Source: an uncultured Mycoplasmatota bacterium (GTDB taxonomy: Bacteria > Bacillota_I > Bacilli_A > RF39 > UBA660). From it: 29,177 nt of DNA. Under the pieces are notes generated by a model, which did no database searches, was not told where the DNA came from, and saw nothing but the letters and a program-made list of their open reading frames with translations. The translations under genes and the position numbers were made by a program. The stretch covers positions 1 through 29,177 of the forward strand of contig UROI01000016.1 of assembly GCA_900549325.1 (NCBI GenBank), written 5' to 3'. How positions within the stretch are numbered: the first letter of the stretch is position 1; every line of letters starts with the position of its first letter. Of the stretch, positions 1 through 7,880 are shown in pieces.

Positions 1-22
1 TTCGTTCAAATTTCTTTATCAT
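1..22 (-). CDS. start of a gene cut by the window edge
   Basis: Ten bases after the stop of the preceding small gene there is an ATG (20-22) that opens a frame reading MIKKFER to the edge. A weak GGGTGA ribosome-binding sequence lies about ten bases upstream. Only seven codons are visible, so no function can be proposed. It may be the next gene of the same operon. Confidence 0.35.
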
Positions 23-31
23 TTTTGGTTT

Positions 32-394
32 TCACCCATTATTTGACAAAGAACCCTTATTTCTAAGTTCTGCGACTACTGAAGGAGCATCCTTAAAAAC
101 ATAATTATTTATTTCATAACCATGTTCTGTTTTCGTAGCAATTTGATCTACAGAATTTTCTAGTTCCTTTAATAATACTTTAGATACAATATCATTTTCT
201 TGTCTTTGGACAAGTTCTTCTTTAATACCAAGTAATATATTACTGATACATCCAATCATCGCAGCATTTATGTTTTTCTTTTCTAATATATAATTAGAAT
301 TTTGTGTACTTCCATATGCTAAATCTAATAGAAAATAGGTATAAGCTAAATTTCCTTTATAATAATCTAAAATGTTATCTATCTTACTTGTCAT
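32..394 (-). CDS. small helical protein of unknown function
   Basis: This 120-residue protein begins MTSKIDNILDYYKG and appears mostly alpha-helical, with no signal peptide or membrane segment. I do not recognise the family. A GTG at 401-403 is also in frame, but the ATG at 392-394 is preceded by AGAGGTG at an ideal distance, so I chose the ATG. The start overlaps the last 11 bases of the kinase-like gene upstream, which implies translational coupling and probably a related job. No catalytic motif is evident; an accessory or partner role for the kinase-fold protein is only inferred from the overlap. Confidence 0.6.
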   Translation of the reverse strand: MTSKIDNILDYYKGNLAYTYFLLDLAYGSTQNSNYILEKKNINAAMIGCISNILLGIKEELVQRQENDIVSKVLLKELENSVDQIATKTEHGYEINNYVFKDAPSVVAELRNKGSLSNNG

Positions 395-1112
395 AATAAA
401 CACCTCTTTGATAAATATGATCTTTATTTTTTCTTACTAAGTGTTTGACTTCACTTAGTTTAGTTATATCTTTGCCTGCATATTCGCTAAGTTTACTTCT
501 AAATACTTTTAAGAAGTCTACACCTCTTACACCATATTCTCTATACATTGCATTTAATAACTTATCATTTTCTACGAAATAATCAAAATAATTATCTACG
601 AGAAATAACATGAGTTCATCATCTACTGGTCTTCTGTTTTCTATATAAGTTGTCTTACTGTTATTATAGTCTAACGTATCTATAACATACATCTTACCAT
701 TATTATATAAAATATTATATCTAACATCATATAATTTTACGTTACTATCCGTTAGTAGTTTTATATCTTTTTCTGCTCTTATTGTGGCTTCTTCTAACTT
801 ATCGAGATTTACCTGTAGTGGATTTATATCACATAAGTTTTTGGCTTTTACATAAGGCATGGTATATCCTACTATTGTGCCCGCTACTATGATAACATTA
901 TTAGGCCATATAAAAGTACTATTTTTTATATCACTAAACCTTAATAAGAAATCTTTTGTATATCCTGCATCTTCTTCATCGAAATAGTCATTAAATACTT
1001 TATATACAGTATTATTTCTAGTATTTAAATAACATACTCCTTGGCAGCCTTGACCTAAATATTGTATTCCACTTAAATATGTATCAAAATGTTCTCTACT
1101 TACAAATTCCAT
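384..1112 (-). CDS. protein-kinase-fold protein
   Basis: The 242 residues carry the landmarks of the protein kinase/APH fold. There is a glycine-rich loop LGQGCQGVCYL (19-29), a lysine in VYKVF (K38), a hinge-like GYTMPYVKA near 83-90, a catalytic-loop-like D129-V-R-Y-N133, and a metal-binding Asp in VIDTLDY (D145). The protein is shorter than typical Ser/Thr kinases, so the C-lobe is reduced. The substrate is unknown and could be a protein or a small molecule. The start has a GGGGGT ribosome site and follows a good promoter at 1135-1163. It overlaps the small unknown gene downstream. Activity is likely but unproven, because the HRD and DFG motifs are both altered. Confidence 0.7.
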   Translation of the reverse strand: MEFVSREHFDTYLSGIQYLGQGCQGVCYLNTRNNTVYKVFNDYFDEEDAGYTKDFLLRFSDIKNSTFIWPNNVIIVAGTIVGYTMPYVKAKNLCDINPLQVNLDKLEEATIRAEKDIKLLTDSNVKLYDVRYNILYNNGKMYVIDTLDYNNSKTTYIENRRPVDDELMLFLVDNYFDYFVENDKLLNAMYREYGVRGVDFLKVFRSKLSEYAGKDITKLSEVKHLVRKNKDHIYQRGVYYDK

Positions 1113-1134
1113 AATACCCCCATTAGTGCATGGT

Positions 1135-1163
1135 ATTATAGCATAAATTTAGAAAAAAAGCAA
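1135..1163 (-). promoter_or_regulatory. promoter of the kinase-fold gene
   Basis: On the minus strand, TTGCTT (1158-1163) and TATAAT (1135-1140) are separated by exactly 17 bases, and the -10 is extended by TGC. Transcription would start close to 1128, about 16 bases before the ATG. The -35 overlaps the terminator of the long operon that ends at 1359. Confidence 0.7.
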
Positions 1164-1177
1164 ATCTTTGTTTGCCT
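1153..1177 (-). terminator. intrinsic terminator after the HAD gene
   Basis: Read on the minus strand, AGGCAAA and TTTGCTT form a 7-bp stem (one G-T pair) with a 6-base loop, followed by a run of T. It lies about 180 bases past the HAD stop and directly before the next promoter, so it probably ends the long biosynthetic-like transcript. Confidence 0.55.
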
Positions 1178-1358
1178 GCTTCTTTGCTATTCTTTAGTTT
1201 TTTAATAATAAATATACATTAAAAATATTTTCTTGTTAAAATTCATTTGAAATAAACCATTTTAATTATCTATTTTATTATCATCTATTTTTATAAGTAT
1301 AATACTTCAATAAATAGTTCTATTAATATTATCAAATATTGGATTATAAAATTATTAC

Positions 1359-2141
1359 CTATAAAAACATTTCTGATAAATATTTTGCAATTCCATCTTC
1401 ATCATTTGAATCTATAATTTTGTCGGCGTTGTTCTTTAGAACAATTGTAGCATTTGAAACTGCTACTCCTACACCAGCTGCTTTAATCATTGATAAATCA
1501 TTATTATCATTGCCAATTGCAATAGTATTTTGAATAGGTATGGATAAATATTTGGCCAGTTTTTCCAGTGCAGTTCCTTTTGAAGCATCTTTGCTAATTA
1601 TACTAAACCATATTTCTTCCTTTTTGTCATTTGATGTATCAATTATTCTTAATTTATATTGTTCTTCTACTTCTTGTTTATATTTTTTGATCTTTTCTTT
1701 ATCACTACCAATAATCATAATTTGTTTAACGCCTTTGCTAAGCACTTCACAAAAATTATTGCTATTCAATAGAGTTTGCGAATCATTTCTAGTAAATTGA
1801 GTTACATATTCAGTATTGTCACATACGAAAATTGCTCTAATATTCATATTTGACACGTCCTCAAATATTTTTTTACAATCAGCAGATGATATATAAGAAC
1901 AATCTATTATTTCATTATTAATATTATCAAATATTTCAGTGCCATTTGAAGAAATGAAGTATTGATTGGCATTAATTTCATTGGCAATTTTTGAGGTATG
2001 ATATCTAGGTCTAGCAGTACAGACTACAACAATATTACCTTTTTGTATAACATTATTAATCACATCTTTTGTTATTGATGTTATTGTTCCATCTGAATGC
2101 CTTAATGTACCATCACTATCTATAGCAATTAAATATCTCAT
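1359..2141 (-). CDS. Cof-type HAD-IIB phosphatase
   Basis: A haloacid dehalogenase superfamily phosphatase of the Cof/YidA type. Motif I is IDSDGTL (nucleophile Asp and acid Asp, residues 6-8 from the chosen start), motif II is the Thr in VVVCTARPR, and a Lys lies in KDASKGTAL. Motif IV is GNDNND, a common variant of GDxxND. The roughly 260-residue length and large cap between motifs II and III fit type IIB. Such enzymes dephosphorylate sugar phosphates, PLP or FMN; the substrate here is unknown. Alternative starts at 2165 (ATG) and 2183 (TTG) overlap the Nudix gene and none has a clear ribosome site. I chose 2141 because family members start a few residues before motif I. It is the last gene of the long operon. 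Confidence 0.85.
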   Translation of the reverse strand: MRYLIAIDSDGTLRHSDGTITSITKDVINNVIQKGNIVVVCTARPRYHTSKIANEINANQYFISSNGTEIFDNINNEIIDCSYISSADCKKIFEDVSNMNIRAIFVCDNTEYVTQFTRNDSQTLLNSNNFCEVLSKGVKQIMIIGSDKEKIKKYKQEVEEQYKLRIIDTSNDKKEEIWFSIISKDASKGTALEKLAKYLSIPIQNTIAIGNDNNDLSMIKAAGVGVAVSNATIVLKNNADKIIDSNDEDGIAKYLSEMFL

Positions 2142-2151
2142 ATCATTAATG

Positions 2152-3183
2152 TTACGATTTTGCATTTGATTTATATATATCAAACAACTCTAACATTTCT
2201 CTTGCAATACCTCTTTTATCTCCATATTCGTCAGCATTTTTTCTTAGTTCATTCTCAACATTTTCTAGTGGAATATATCTAAGTTCAAAATTACCATCTT
2301 TCTCATTATCTGTATAAGAAGTATTACTTAAATCTGGTTTCTTATCTGTTTTAACCTCATAATAGTATATTTCTATCTTTCTATTTTTACCTTCTTCTGG
2401 CCAGTCTTTATAATAGCCTAATGCCCTTGCAAATGGTGTCAAATCATAATCATCTAATTTTATTCCTGCCTCTTCCATTAATTCCCTACTAACAGTTTGA
2501 ATAAGACTTTCTCCTTCTTCAACATGACCACCAGGAAATTGGTAGTTATTGTGTGAATAACCTAGTAAAATTTCATTATTTGAATTAATAATCAAAATTT
2601 TAACTCTTTGTACTACTTCTGTAATGTCTTCTTCACTTAAATTGTTTTTGTTCGTAATAATATCTTTCATTTTTCTCCCTTCATAATATGTTTTAATAAC
2701 ATCTAACATTTCAGAGTATACTTTTTTATTTTTTTTGTTTTCAGCCATACTATTATTTAATACTGACTTTAATTCAGACAACTTTATATATCTTAATTCA
2801 TAATTAAATTCCTGTTCTACGATATCAAGATTAGTATTATCCATATTAGGCTTTTCGTCAGTTAGTATCAAAAAGTAATTAAATTCTGTATATCTATTTA
2901 TTCCCACTTCAGGCCAATCTTTGCTATAGTATTTAATGGCATAAAATGGCTTTAAATTATTACTATTTATAACAAGTCCCGTTTCTTCTTGCACCTCTCG
3001 TTTTAGACATTCTTCTATAGTCTCTCCTTCCTCTAAGTAGCCACCGGGAAATTGATATGTTCCTTTGCAATATCCTAATAAAATTTCATCCCGTGAATTA
3101 ATAATAACGCCTCTAGCTCTGTATATTCTTTCGTTGATATCATTTTCTTTTAAATTATCATCATTATGTACAACTATCTTCAT
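2152..3183 (-). CDS. tandem Nudix hydrolase (two complete Nudix domains)
   Basis: This 343-residue protein contains two Nudix domains. Each has a perfect GX5EX7REUXEEXGU box: residues 48-70 (start GYLEEGE, core REVQEETGL) and residues 219-241 (start GHVEEGE, core RELMEEAGI). Both are preceded by the same (T/N)YQFPGG lead-in, and both domains end with an ELRYI(K/P)L segment, so they are duplicates that have diverged. Nudix enzymes cleave X-linked nucleoside diphosphates. The neighbouring nucleotidyltransferase (4 bases away) and HAD phosphatase suggest linked nucleotide or phosphate chemistry. The main start has AGGAGGT. An internal ATG at 2670 also has a good ribosome site, so the second domain might be made separately. 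Confidence 0.88.
   Translation of the reverse strand: MKIVVHNDDNLKENDINERIYRARGVIINSRDEILLGYCKGTYQFPGGYLEEGETIEECLKREVQEETGLVINSNNLKPFYAIKYYSKDWPEVGINRYTEFNYFLILTDEKPNMDNTNLDIVEQEFNYELRYIKLSELKSVLNNSMAENKKNKKVYSEMLDVIKTYYEGRKMKDIITNKNNLSEEDITEVVQRVKILIINSNNEILLGYSHNNYQFPGGHVEEGESLIQTVSRELMEEAGIKLDDYDLTPFARALGYYKDWPEEGKNRKIEIYYYEVKTDKKPDLSNTSYTDNEKDGNFELRYIPLENVENELRKNADEYGDKRGIAREMLELFDIYKSNAKS
2670..2684 (-). promoter_or_regulatory. internal ribosome site and start within the tandem Nudix gene
   Basis: Inside the gene, GGGAG is followed by five A and then ATG (2668-2670), in frame with the second Nudix domain (MKDIITNKNN...). Translation from here would give a 172-residue single Nudix protein. 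It looks like the relic of a time when the two domains were separate genes. Confidence 0.4.
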
Positions 3184-3187
3184 ATTC

Positions 3188-4147
3188 TTACCTCCTAATA
3201 AGATGTTTAAGCTTTTTTTCTTCTAATTCTGAAATATATTCCATACTTTTAATAAATTCTATAGGTGTGCTAGTGATGTCAACAACAGCGGCAATCTTGT
3301 CATTAGTTATTGTTCTGTACCTATCACTAATACTTTTTTTCAATAAAATTACTTCTCTACATGTGATTTGCTTTTTTTGCGGATGCAGTTCAAAATGTGG
3401 ATTATCTAATTTAAAAACGCAAATTAGCACTTCTTCTGGAAATGATTTGGCTGCATTAAATTCAAGATTTATCGTTCTTGATGAAATAATATTATACTTA
3501 TTACTTATTTCATCGAAAATTTCATTTTTCCATTGTAAACTAACATTCCATATAATTCCAACACATAATAGTTTATTTTCTAGTGATAGTTGGTTATAAA
3601 CGTAAAGCAATTTTTCATAATTTTCAGGTGTATTTATATTATAGTACTCATTTCCAACATAACAAAATCTTTCTACATTATCCATTTCACTTTTTCTTTT
3701 AAAATAGTGATATAGTGATCCAGTTCCGTCATAACTATTAATAATACTACTAAACTGAATATAGTCTTTAACTTTTAATCCAACTATTGACTTAGAATCG
3801 CCATAGAACATAACATCATTAATCTCAGAATTAATAATCTCTCTGATTATTTCATCATCATAAAATGTATCTCCATATAAATAAACAATCTCATCATCAA
3901 TTAGTTCCAAAGTATATTTACTTTTATAATAATCTTTGTATATTGGGCAATGCATTTTGGCTCCCTTTACATAATGATTATGATTGCTTGATGAAATTAT
4001 TATGTTGGAATTAATATCATATTTTTTTATTAATCTTACGGTTCTTTCCAATAAATTTTCATCATTAATTTTAGCCTCCTGCTTACTAATTCCTAAATAG
4101 TCATTCCATCTTTTGCCTTTTCCTGCTGACATAATTACATACTTCAA
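3188..4147 (-). CDS. MobA/LicC-like nucleotidyltransferase with an extra C-terminal domain
   Basis: The N-terminal 190 residues are a GT-A-fold NTP transferase. There is a signature loop MSAGKGKRW (6-14), a Lys in GISKQEA, and a metal-binding GD in YLYGDTFYDDE near residue 97. Relatives activate phosphocholine, sugar phosphates or other phosphate monoesters as nucleotidyl derivatives. About 125 further residues, from ENKLLCVGIIWN to the end, form a domain I do not recognise; its WxxE, FELHPQKK and DITSTPIEF segments are distinctive. The start is TTG (4145-4147), chosen because AAGGTGAT lies at the right distance and the next ATG would remove the strand before the loop. APH-type kinases upstream could supply its phosphate substrate, as LicA does for LicC. 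Confidence 0.75.
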   Translation of the reverse strand: MKYVIMSAGKGKRWNDYLGISKQEAKINDENLLERTVRLIKKYDINSNIIISSSNHNHYVKGAKMHCPIYKDYYKSKYTLELIDDEIVYLYGDTFYDDEIIREIINSEINDVMFYGDSKSIVGLKVKDYIQFSSIINSYDGTGSLYHYFKRKSEMDNVERFCYVGNEYYNINTPENYEKLLYVYNQLSLENKLLCVGIIWNVSLQWKNEIFDEISNKYNIISSRTINLEFNAAKSFPEEVLICVFKLDNPHFELHPQKKQITCREVILLKKSISDRYRTITNDKIAAVVDITSTPIEFIKSMEYISELEEKKLKHLIRR

Positions 4148-4190
4148 GATATCACCTTAATTTCTTATAACAACTTAATTTGTTTATATT

Positions 4191-4225
4191 ATTATAACAT
4201 ATTTTATTTATATTTAATAAGTTTT
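4191..4225 (-). promoter_or_regulatory. internal promoter for the nucleotidyltransferase-Nudix-HAD genes
   Basis: The minus strand shows an extended -10, TGTTATAAT (hexamer at 4191-4196), and a weak TTATTA near the -35 position. The 231-nt gap it occupies is the only long gap in the operon, so the last three genes can probably be transcribed alone. A short palindrome, TACAAT-GT-ATTGTA, at 4238-4251 lies just upstream and may be an operator. Confidence 0.5.
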
Positions 4226-4352
4226 TTGTTTTAAAAATACAATGTATTGTAATAATACTTGTAATTAGTATGCAAATTGTTATTTAATAGTTCATTTTGA
4301 AAGTTTTTTTATAAAGCTAAATCAATCGATTTTAATTGGGTATTAGTTATAA

Positions 4353-4382
4353 TCAAAGTATTAAGTCTAGAATATCTTTCAT
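4353..4382 (-). pseudogene. 9-codon stub with a strong ribosome site
   Basis: An ATG (4380-4382) overlaps the TGA of the thymidylate-kinase-like gene (ATGA) and has AAGGAGAG upstream, but the frame closes after MKDILDLIL. The 19 bases across this start (4371-4389) are identical to the internal start region of the tandem Nudix gene (2659-2677). It is either the truncated start of a deleted gene or a leader peptide. Confidence 0.4.
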
Positions 4383-5086
4383 TTTTCTCTCCTTTTAATT
4401 TTTTTATTTTTAATAGATTGATTTAAAGTATTTTGACTTATTTGATAACTGTAGTTATCATTTAAATGTAGATTTTTAATACTAAATGTATTTAGTATTT
4501 CTTGTCTTGATTGTTTGTTTAATAACCAAGTATTAATAATTTCAACCAACATTTGAGTGCATTTGATTTCATCAATGTTTTCTGTATTGACTGCAACGAC
4601 GGGTATATTGTAATTTTCTATAGCACTAAAATACTTATCGTAATTATCTTTATAGATTCTACTTCTTTTTAGATCAGCATCAGAACTATTTCGATGACTT
4701 ATTCTTTTAATTCTTTCTTCAATTGAAGCATATAGCAAGATAGTTAGATCAGGAAATCCATAATTATATGCAAAGAAATCAAAAAGATTCGCATTCTCTT
4801 TACAATAAGAAAAATAATAAGTAGAAAGAAAACCTCTATCTAAAATATAATCAGCATTCTTTCCCTGTTCTAAGGCACTTAGATAACCAAACAAATAATA
4901 CATTGCTTGAATATCAGGTGAATAATTAGCGTATAATTTTTCCTTAATTTTTTTAGAATGTTCTGGTTCAAGTTCTAGAAACGAATTGATTGGTTTTTCG
5001 ATAGTAGGGATTTTTAGTGCTTTAGAAAGATTTGATACTATAGTTGTCTTTCCTACACCGTCTAATCCTTCAATACAAATTAGCAT
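4379..5086 (-). CDS. thymidylate-kinase-like P-loop kinase
   Basis: A 235-residue member of the dTMP kinase superfamily. Walker A is GLDGVGKTT (7-15), a DRG motif lies at 83-85 (the DRx of dTMP kinases), and an Arg-rich lid lies at 125-142. The last 45 residues are an Asn/Lys-rich tail that normal Tmk lacks. The region between Walker A and DRG is short, and the usual TREPG segment is replaced by TIEKPINS, so this is probably not the housekeeping enzyme; it may phosphorylate a nucleotide or other small molecule of the cluster. It has a GGAGGT ribosome site and lies 30 bases after the APH-fold kinase upstream. Confidence 0.75.
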   Translation of the reverse strand: MLICIEGLDGVGKTTIVSNLSKALKIPTIEKPINSFLELEPEHSKKIKEKLYANYSPDIQAMYYLFGYLSALEQGKNADYILDRGFLSTYYFSYCKENANLFDFFAYNYGFPDLTILLYASIEERIKRISHRNSSDADLKRSRIYKDNYDKYFSAIENYNIPVVAVNTENIDEIKCTQMLVEIINTWLLNKQSRQEILNTFSIKNLHLNDNYSYQISQNTLNQSIKNKKIKRREK

Positions 5087-5116
5087 ATAAATCTACCTCC
5101 ATTTCATTGTATCACA

Positions 5117-6037
5117 TTATATTTTTTTTATCAATCTTTTACTATTTTTAAATAGAACTTCATGATATAGTTTATGTTCAGGAAAATGATAAATCCATTT
5201 AATTGAATTAAGACAATCATAAATTATTAACCTATTATCAAAGTTTTTACTTTTACATACTTCAGGATATAATTCTTTAAATATATTCATTATTGTTTTG
5301 AAATCACTTTTTTTGTAGTGAAGATTTAAACTATCATCTACAATAAAACTAGATGGATTCCTTATCATTCTATTAATAGAATCAAACTCTTTGTCTAATG
5401 GTGCTAGACTATAGCATTCGAAGTCTATAAGTTTTAATCCATCATGAGAAATAATTATATTATCGAAGTGTACATCGCCATGTATATATCCAATTTTCAC
5501 ATCATTCAAATACTGTGACATTGCGCCCTCTAATGTTTTTAAGTACTCTATTTCATCTCTTGAAAAAATATTATTAACTATACATCTTTCAAGATTTCTA
5601 TCAAATTCATCTATCAAACTGCCAATATTATATTTCTCATCAACTACTGATTTATGAATCTTTTTTAATACTTTTATTAGTTCAAACAATATTCTTTCTC
5701 TTTCATTAGCATTTAAATCAGCCCATATTTCAAATAAGCTTTTGCCTATTATTTTCTCTTCAATCGTGTATACATAGGGAATAATACTTTTAGTTTCATC
5801 AGAAAATATTAATTTCGGACAATATAAACTATCGTTGCTATTATAAAATGCTATTTCATTTTTAACGCCAGGCTCTTTGGCTATATTTACACATATTTTA
5901 AGAATATATTTATCATTTATACTGTATACAACTCTATTAAAACCTGTATTTATCTTTTTACAATCTTCAATATTTCCTAATTCATATCTTTCTATTATTT
6001 TACTTACGTATTCTGTCATTTCAGTATTTTGCATCAT
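5117..6037 (-). CDS. APH/choline-kinase-family phosphotransferase (1)
   Basis: A 306-residue small-molecule kinase. Brenner's motif is HGDVHFDN (186-193), the metal-binding Asp is D205 in LIDFE, and the nucleotide-site Lys is K47 in YILKICV. The family phosphorylates aminoglycosides, choline, homoserine, fructosamine and similar hydroxyl compounds; the substrate here cannot be read from sequence. GAGGA precedes the first ATG of the MMQN start. The gene follows the radical SAM gene by 9 bases, so both are on one transcript. It is one of two APH-fold proteins in the operon and they are quite dissimilar. Roles could be a biosynthetic phosphorylation or self-protection of the producer. Confidence 0.82.
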   Translation of the reverse strand: MMQNTEMTEYVSKIIERYELGNIEDCKKINTGFNRVVYSINDKYILKICVNIAKEPGVKNEIAFYNSNDSLYCPKLIFSDETKSIIPYVYTIEEKIIGKSLFEIWADLNANERERILFELIKVLKKIHKSVVDEKYNIGSLIDEFDRNLERCIVNNIFSRDEIEYLKTLEGAMSQYLNDVKIGYIHGDVHFDNIIISHDGLKLIDFECYSLAPLDKEFDSINRMIRNPSSFIVDDSLNLHYKKSDFKTIMNIFKELYPEVCKSKNFDNRLIIYDCLNSIKWIYHFPEHKLYHEVLFKNSKRLIKKI

Positions 6038-6046
6038 TGTCTTCCT

Positions 6047-6973
6047 CTATATTTTTTTGACTAATTGTTTTACCTTTGGATTATTTAATTCTCTTATATC
6101 TTCGATACCTAATTCTCCCATTTTATCACCCAAGCACCATGAACGATCATTTTCAAAGTCAGAATATAAATATATTTCACCATCGATGATTTTTCCGATT
6201 TCGTATCCAGGTTTGCAGATACAAGTACAGCCATAAACTTTATCATCAGGTGTAATACATACTTTTTTCACTCCAGCACTGCAATGAAACCTATTAGGTT
6301 CGTTGACGGTATCACAGCCAAAAGTACCACTTCTTCTAACTTCTAGATCATTAATATTATATTTGTTTCTTGCATATTGCAATTGAGTAAAGAAACTATC
6401 ATAATCATCTCTATTCAATCCAATATTCGTTAAATTTTTGGCTCTTCCTTGAATAAATATTTTATTAAACTCAATACCTGATGCACCAAGTTCATAGGCG
6501 GTATCACAAATTTTTAATGTGTCTCTAGCATTTTTATTTGTAATTGTCGTCATTAGTACCACTCTAATTCCTTTATCTCTTAACATTTTTATGACATTAT
6601 TTAGCATATCATTAGTTATACCATTTAAACTATCCTGTATTTCAAAATGGTATGACATAAACACATTCTTTATACCATTTTCTATCAGCAGATCGATAAT
6701 TTCAGGTTCTTTAAATATTCTAAGACCATTTGTCATAATCCAATCTTGCCCTACAATCTTATATGATTTTAGATAACCTAAATCTACCAATGGCTCGGCA
6801 CCGTCAATTCTTACAATTTTAAACTTATTTGAATAATATTTTGCCAATTGTTCTAATTCATCTGGGGCTCTGTTTCCTGTATAATCTATGTAGCAATGTT
6901 TACAAGCGACATTGCATTTTGAACAAGCCATTAATATAACCCTATTCCCCTCGTATTTTTTTAATTCTCTCAT
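6047..6973 (-). CDS. radical SAM enzyme with SPASM-like C-terminal cysteines
   Basis: A 308-residue radical SAM protein. The [4Fe-4S]-binding CxxxCxxC is C20-C24-C27 in ACSKCNVACKHCYI, and the SAM-contact motif is DGAEP (57-61) instead of the usual GGEP. Downstream cysteines C220, C231 (HCSAG), C239, C249, C251, C253 and C280 resemble a SPASM/twitch domain binding auxiliary clusters, with the typical ITPDDKVYGC...GYEIGKI layout. SPASM enzymes often modify peptides, though others act on small molecules. No precursor-peptide gene is visible nearby, so a small-molecule or amino-acid substrate is more likely. The ribosome site is AAAGGAAAG. It sits between two APH-type kinases, 16 bases after the first. 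Confidence 0.85.
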   Translation of the reverse strand: MRELKKYEGNRVILMACSKCNVACKHCYIDYTGNRAPDELEQLAKYYSNKFKIVRIDGAEPLVDLGYLKSYKIVGQDWIMTNGLRIFKEPEIIDLLIENGIKNVFMSYHFEIQDSLNGITNDMLNNVIKMLRDKGIRVVLMTTITNKNARDTLKICDTAYELGASGIEFNKIFIQGRAKNLTNIGLNRDDYDSFFTQLQYARNKYNINDLEVRRSGTFGCDTVNEPNRFHCSAGVKKVCITPDDKVYGCTCICKPGYEIGKIIDGEIYLYSDFENDRSWCLGDKMGELGIEDIRELNNPKVKQLVKKI

Positions 6974-6989
6974 TTTAATCTTTCCTTTC

Positions 6990-7880
6990 TTATCTTATTT
7001 TTTTATCACTAAACCAATCTGGTTGTAACGAGCTAAAGTTATCAGTGTAATTTAAAAAATCTTGCATTTGTCTTATTCCATCTTCTAATGTCTTTCCATC
7101 AATCCTCATACAATACAATATATAATCTAAACAATATAAGATACCATATAGATTGTATATAATCCAAAAACCATTTGGTATATTATTGTCAAAATACCCT
7201 TTTATACTTGAAACATAAAATTTAGGAAAGTCCATATTGCAAGCGTTAGTCGATAAATCGATCCAGGCATAATCTTTTTTACAAACATCTAAATCGATAA
7301 AATATATTTTATCTTCTTTCAAAACAATATTTCCAGGATGAAAGTCACCATGAATTATACTTGTTGGTCTATCTTTTAATATTGTTGATTCATTTAAAAT
7401 GAACTTATATATATCATCTAAATTTATTTTTACATCCAATCTCTCTATTTTTTTTATTTTTTTGAATACTGAATCTATATATTTTTGATAAATATTTACG
7501 CTATTATCTTTGTTTAACTGGTGTACCTTTAAAAGCTCACCACCCGATAATGTACCATACTTTTCACATAAGGTATCACTAATCAATAATTTATCCAAGG
7601 ATACACCCTCTATCCATTCAACTATTGAATATCCATGCACTTTATCGTCTAATTTCCCAACATCATATATCTTAGGTACGTTTATACCACTACTATATAA
7701 TTGGTTTGCATATTTAAATGCTTCATATCTTCCATTCATAAATCTAGCATCATATAGTCTAAGTAAATACTTTTCACCATTTTTTAATAATAAATATTTT
7801 TCTACTGATGAGGCTCCTCCACTAATCTTATTTAAGATTTGATAGTTTTGTAATTTGAGTAAATCATCTATCGTGTTCAT
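6990..7880 (-). CDS. APH/choline-kinase-family phosphotransferase (2)
   Basis: A 296-residue APH-fold protein with Brenner's motif HGDFHPGN (177-184) and D196 in FIDLD. At the position of the ATP-binding Lys the strand reads KYLLRLYD, so Arg41 seems to replace it, with E54 as its likely partner. Activity with altered ATP contacts is possible. It overlaps the ABC ATPase gene by four bases (ATGA) with GTGAGGT before its start. The tight coupling to an amino-acid transporter suggests that the transported compound, or a derivative, is its substrate, but this is inference. An alternative role is inactivation of a toxic product as self-resistance. Confidence 0.8.
   Translation of the reverse strand: MNTIDDLLKLQNYQILNKISGGASSVEKYLLLKNGEKYLLRLYDARFMNGRYEAFKYANQLYSSGINVPKIYDVGKLDDKVHGYSIVEWIEGVSLDKLLISDTLCEKYGTLSGGELLKVHQLNKDNSVNIYQKYIDSVFKKIKKIERLDVKINLDDIYKFILNESTILKDRPTSIIHGDFHPGNIVLKEDKIYFIDLDVCKKDYAWIDLSTNACNMDFPKFYVSSIKGYFDNNIPNGFWIIYNLYGILYCLDYILYCMRIDGKTLEDGIRQMQDFLNYTDNFSSLQPDWFSDKKIR

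Noticed and set aside
1339..1533. Plus-strand open frames across the window, e.g. 1339-1533, 3267-3599 and 5877-6236
   Set aside because: They lie opposite well-supported minus-strand genes, have hydrophobic low-complexity translations typical of antisense AT-rich frames, and lack ribosome sites.
4148..4378. RiPP precursor peptide for the radical SAM enzyme
   Set aside because: The only start with a good ribosome site gives nine residues without a core-like segment, and no other short frame stands out.
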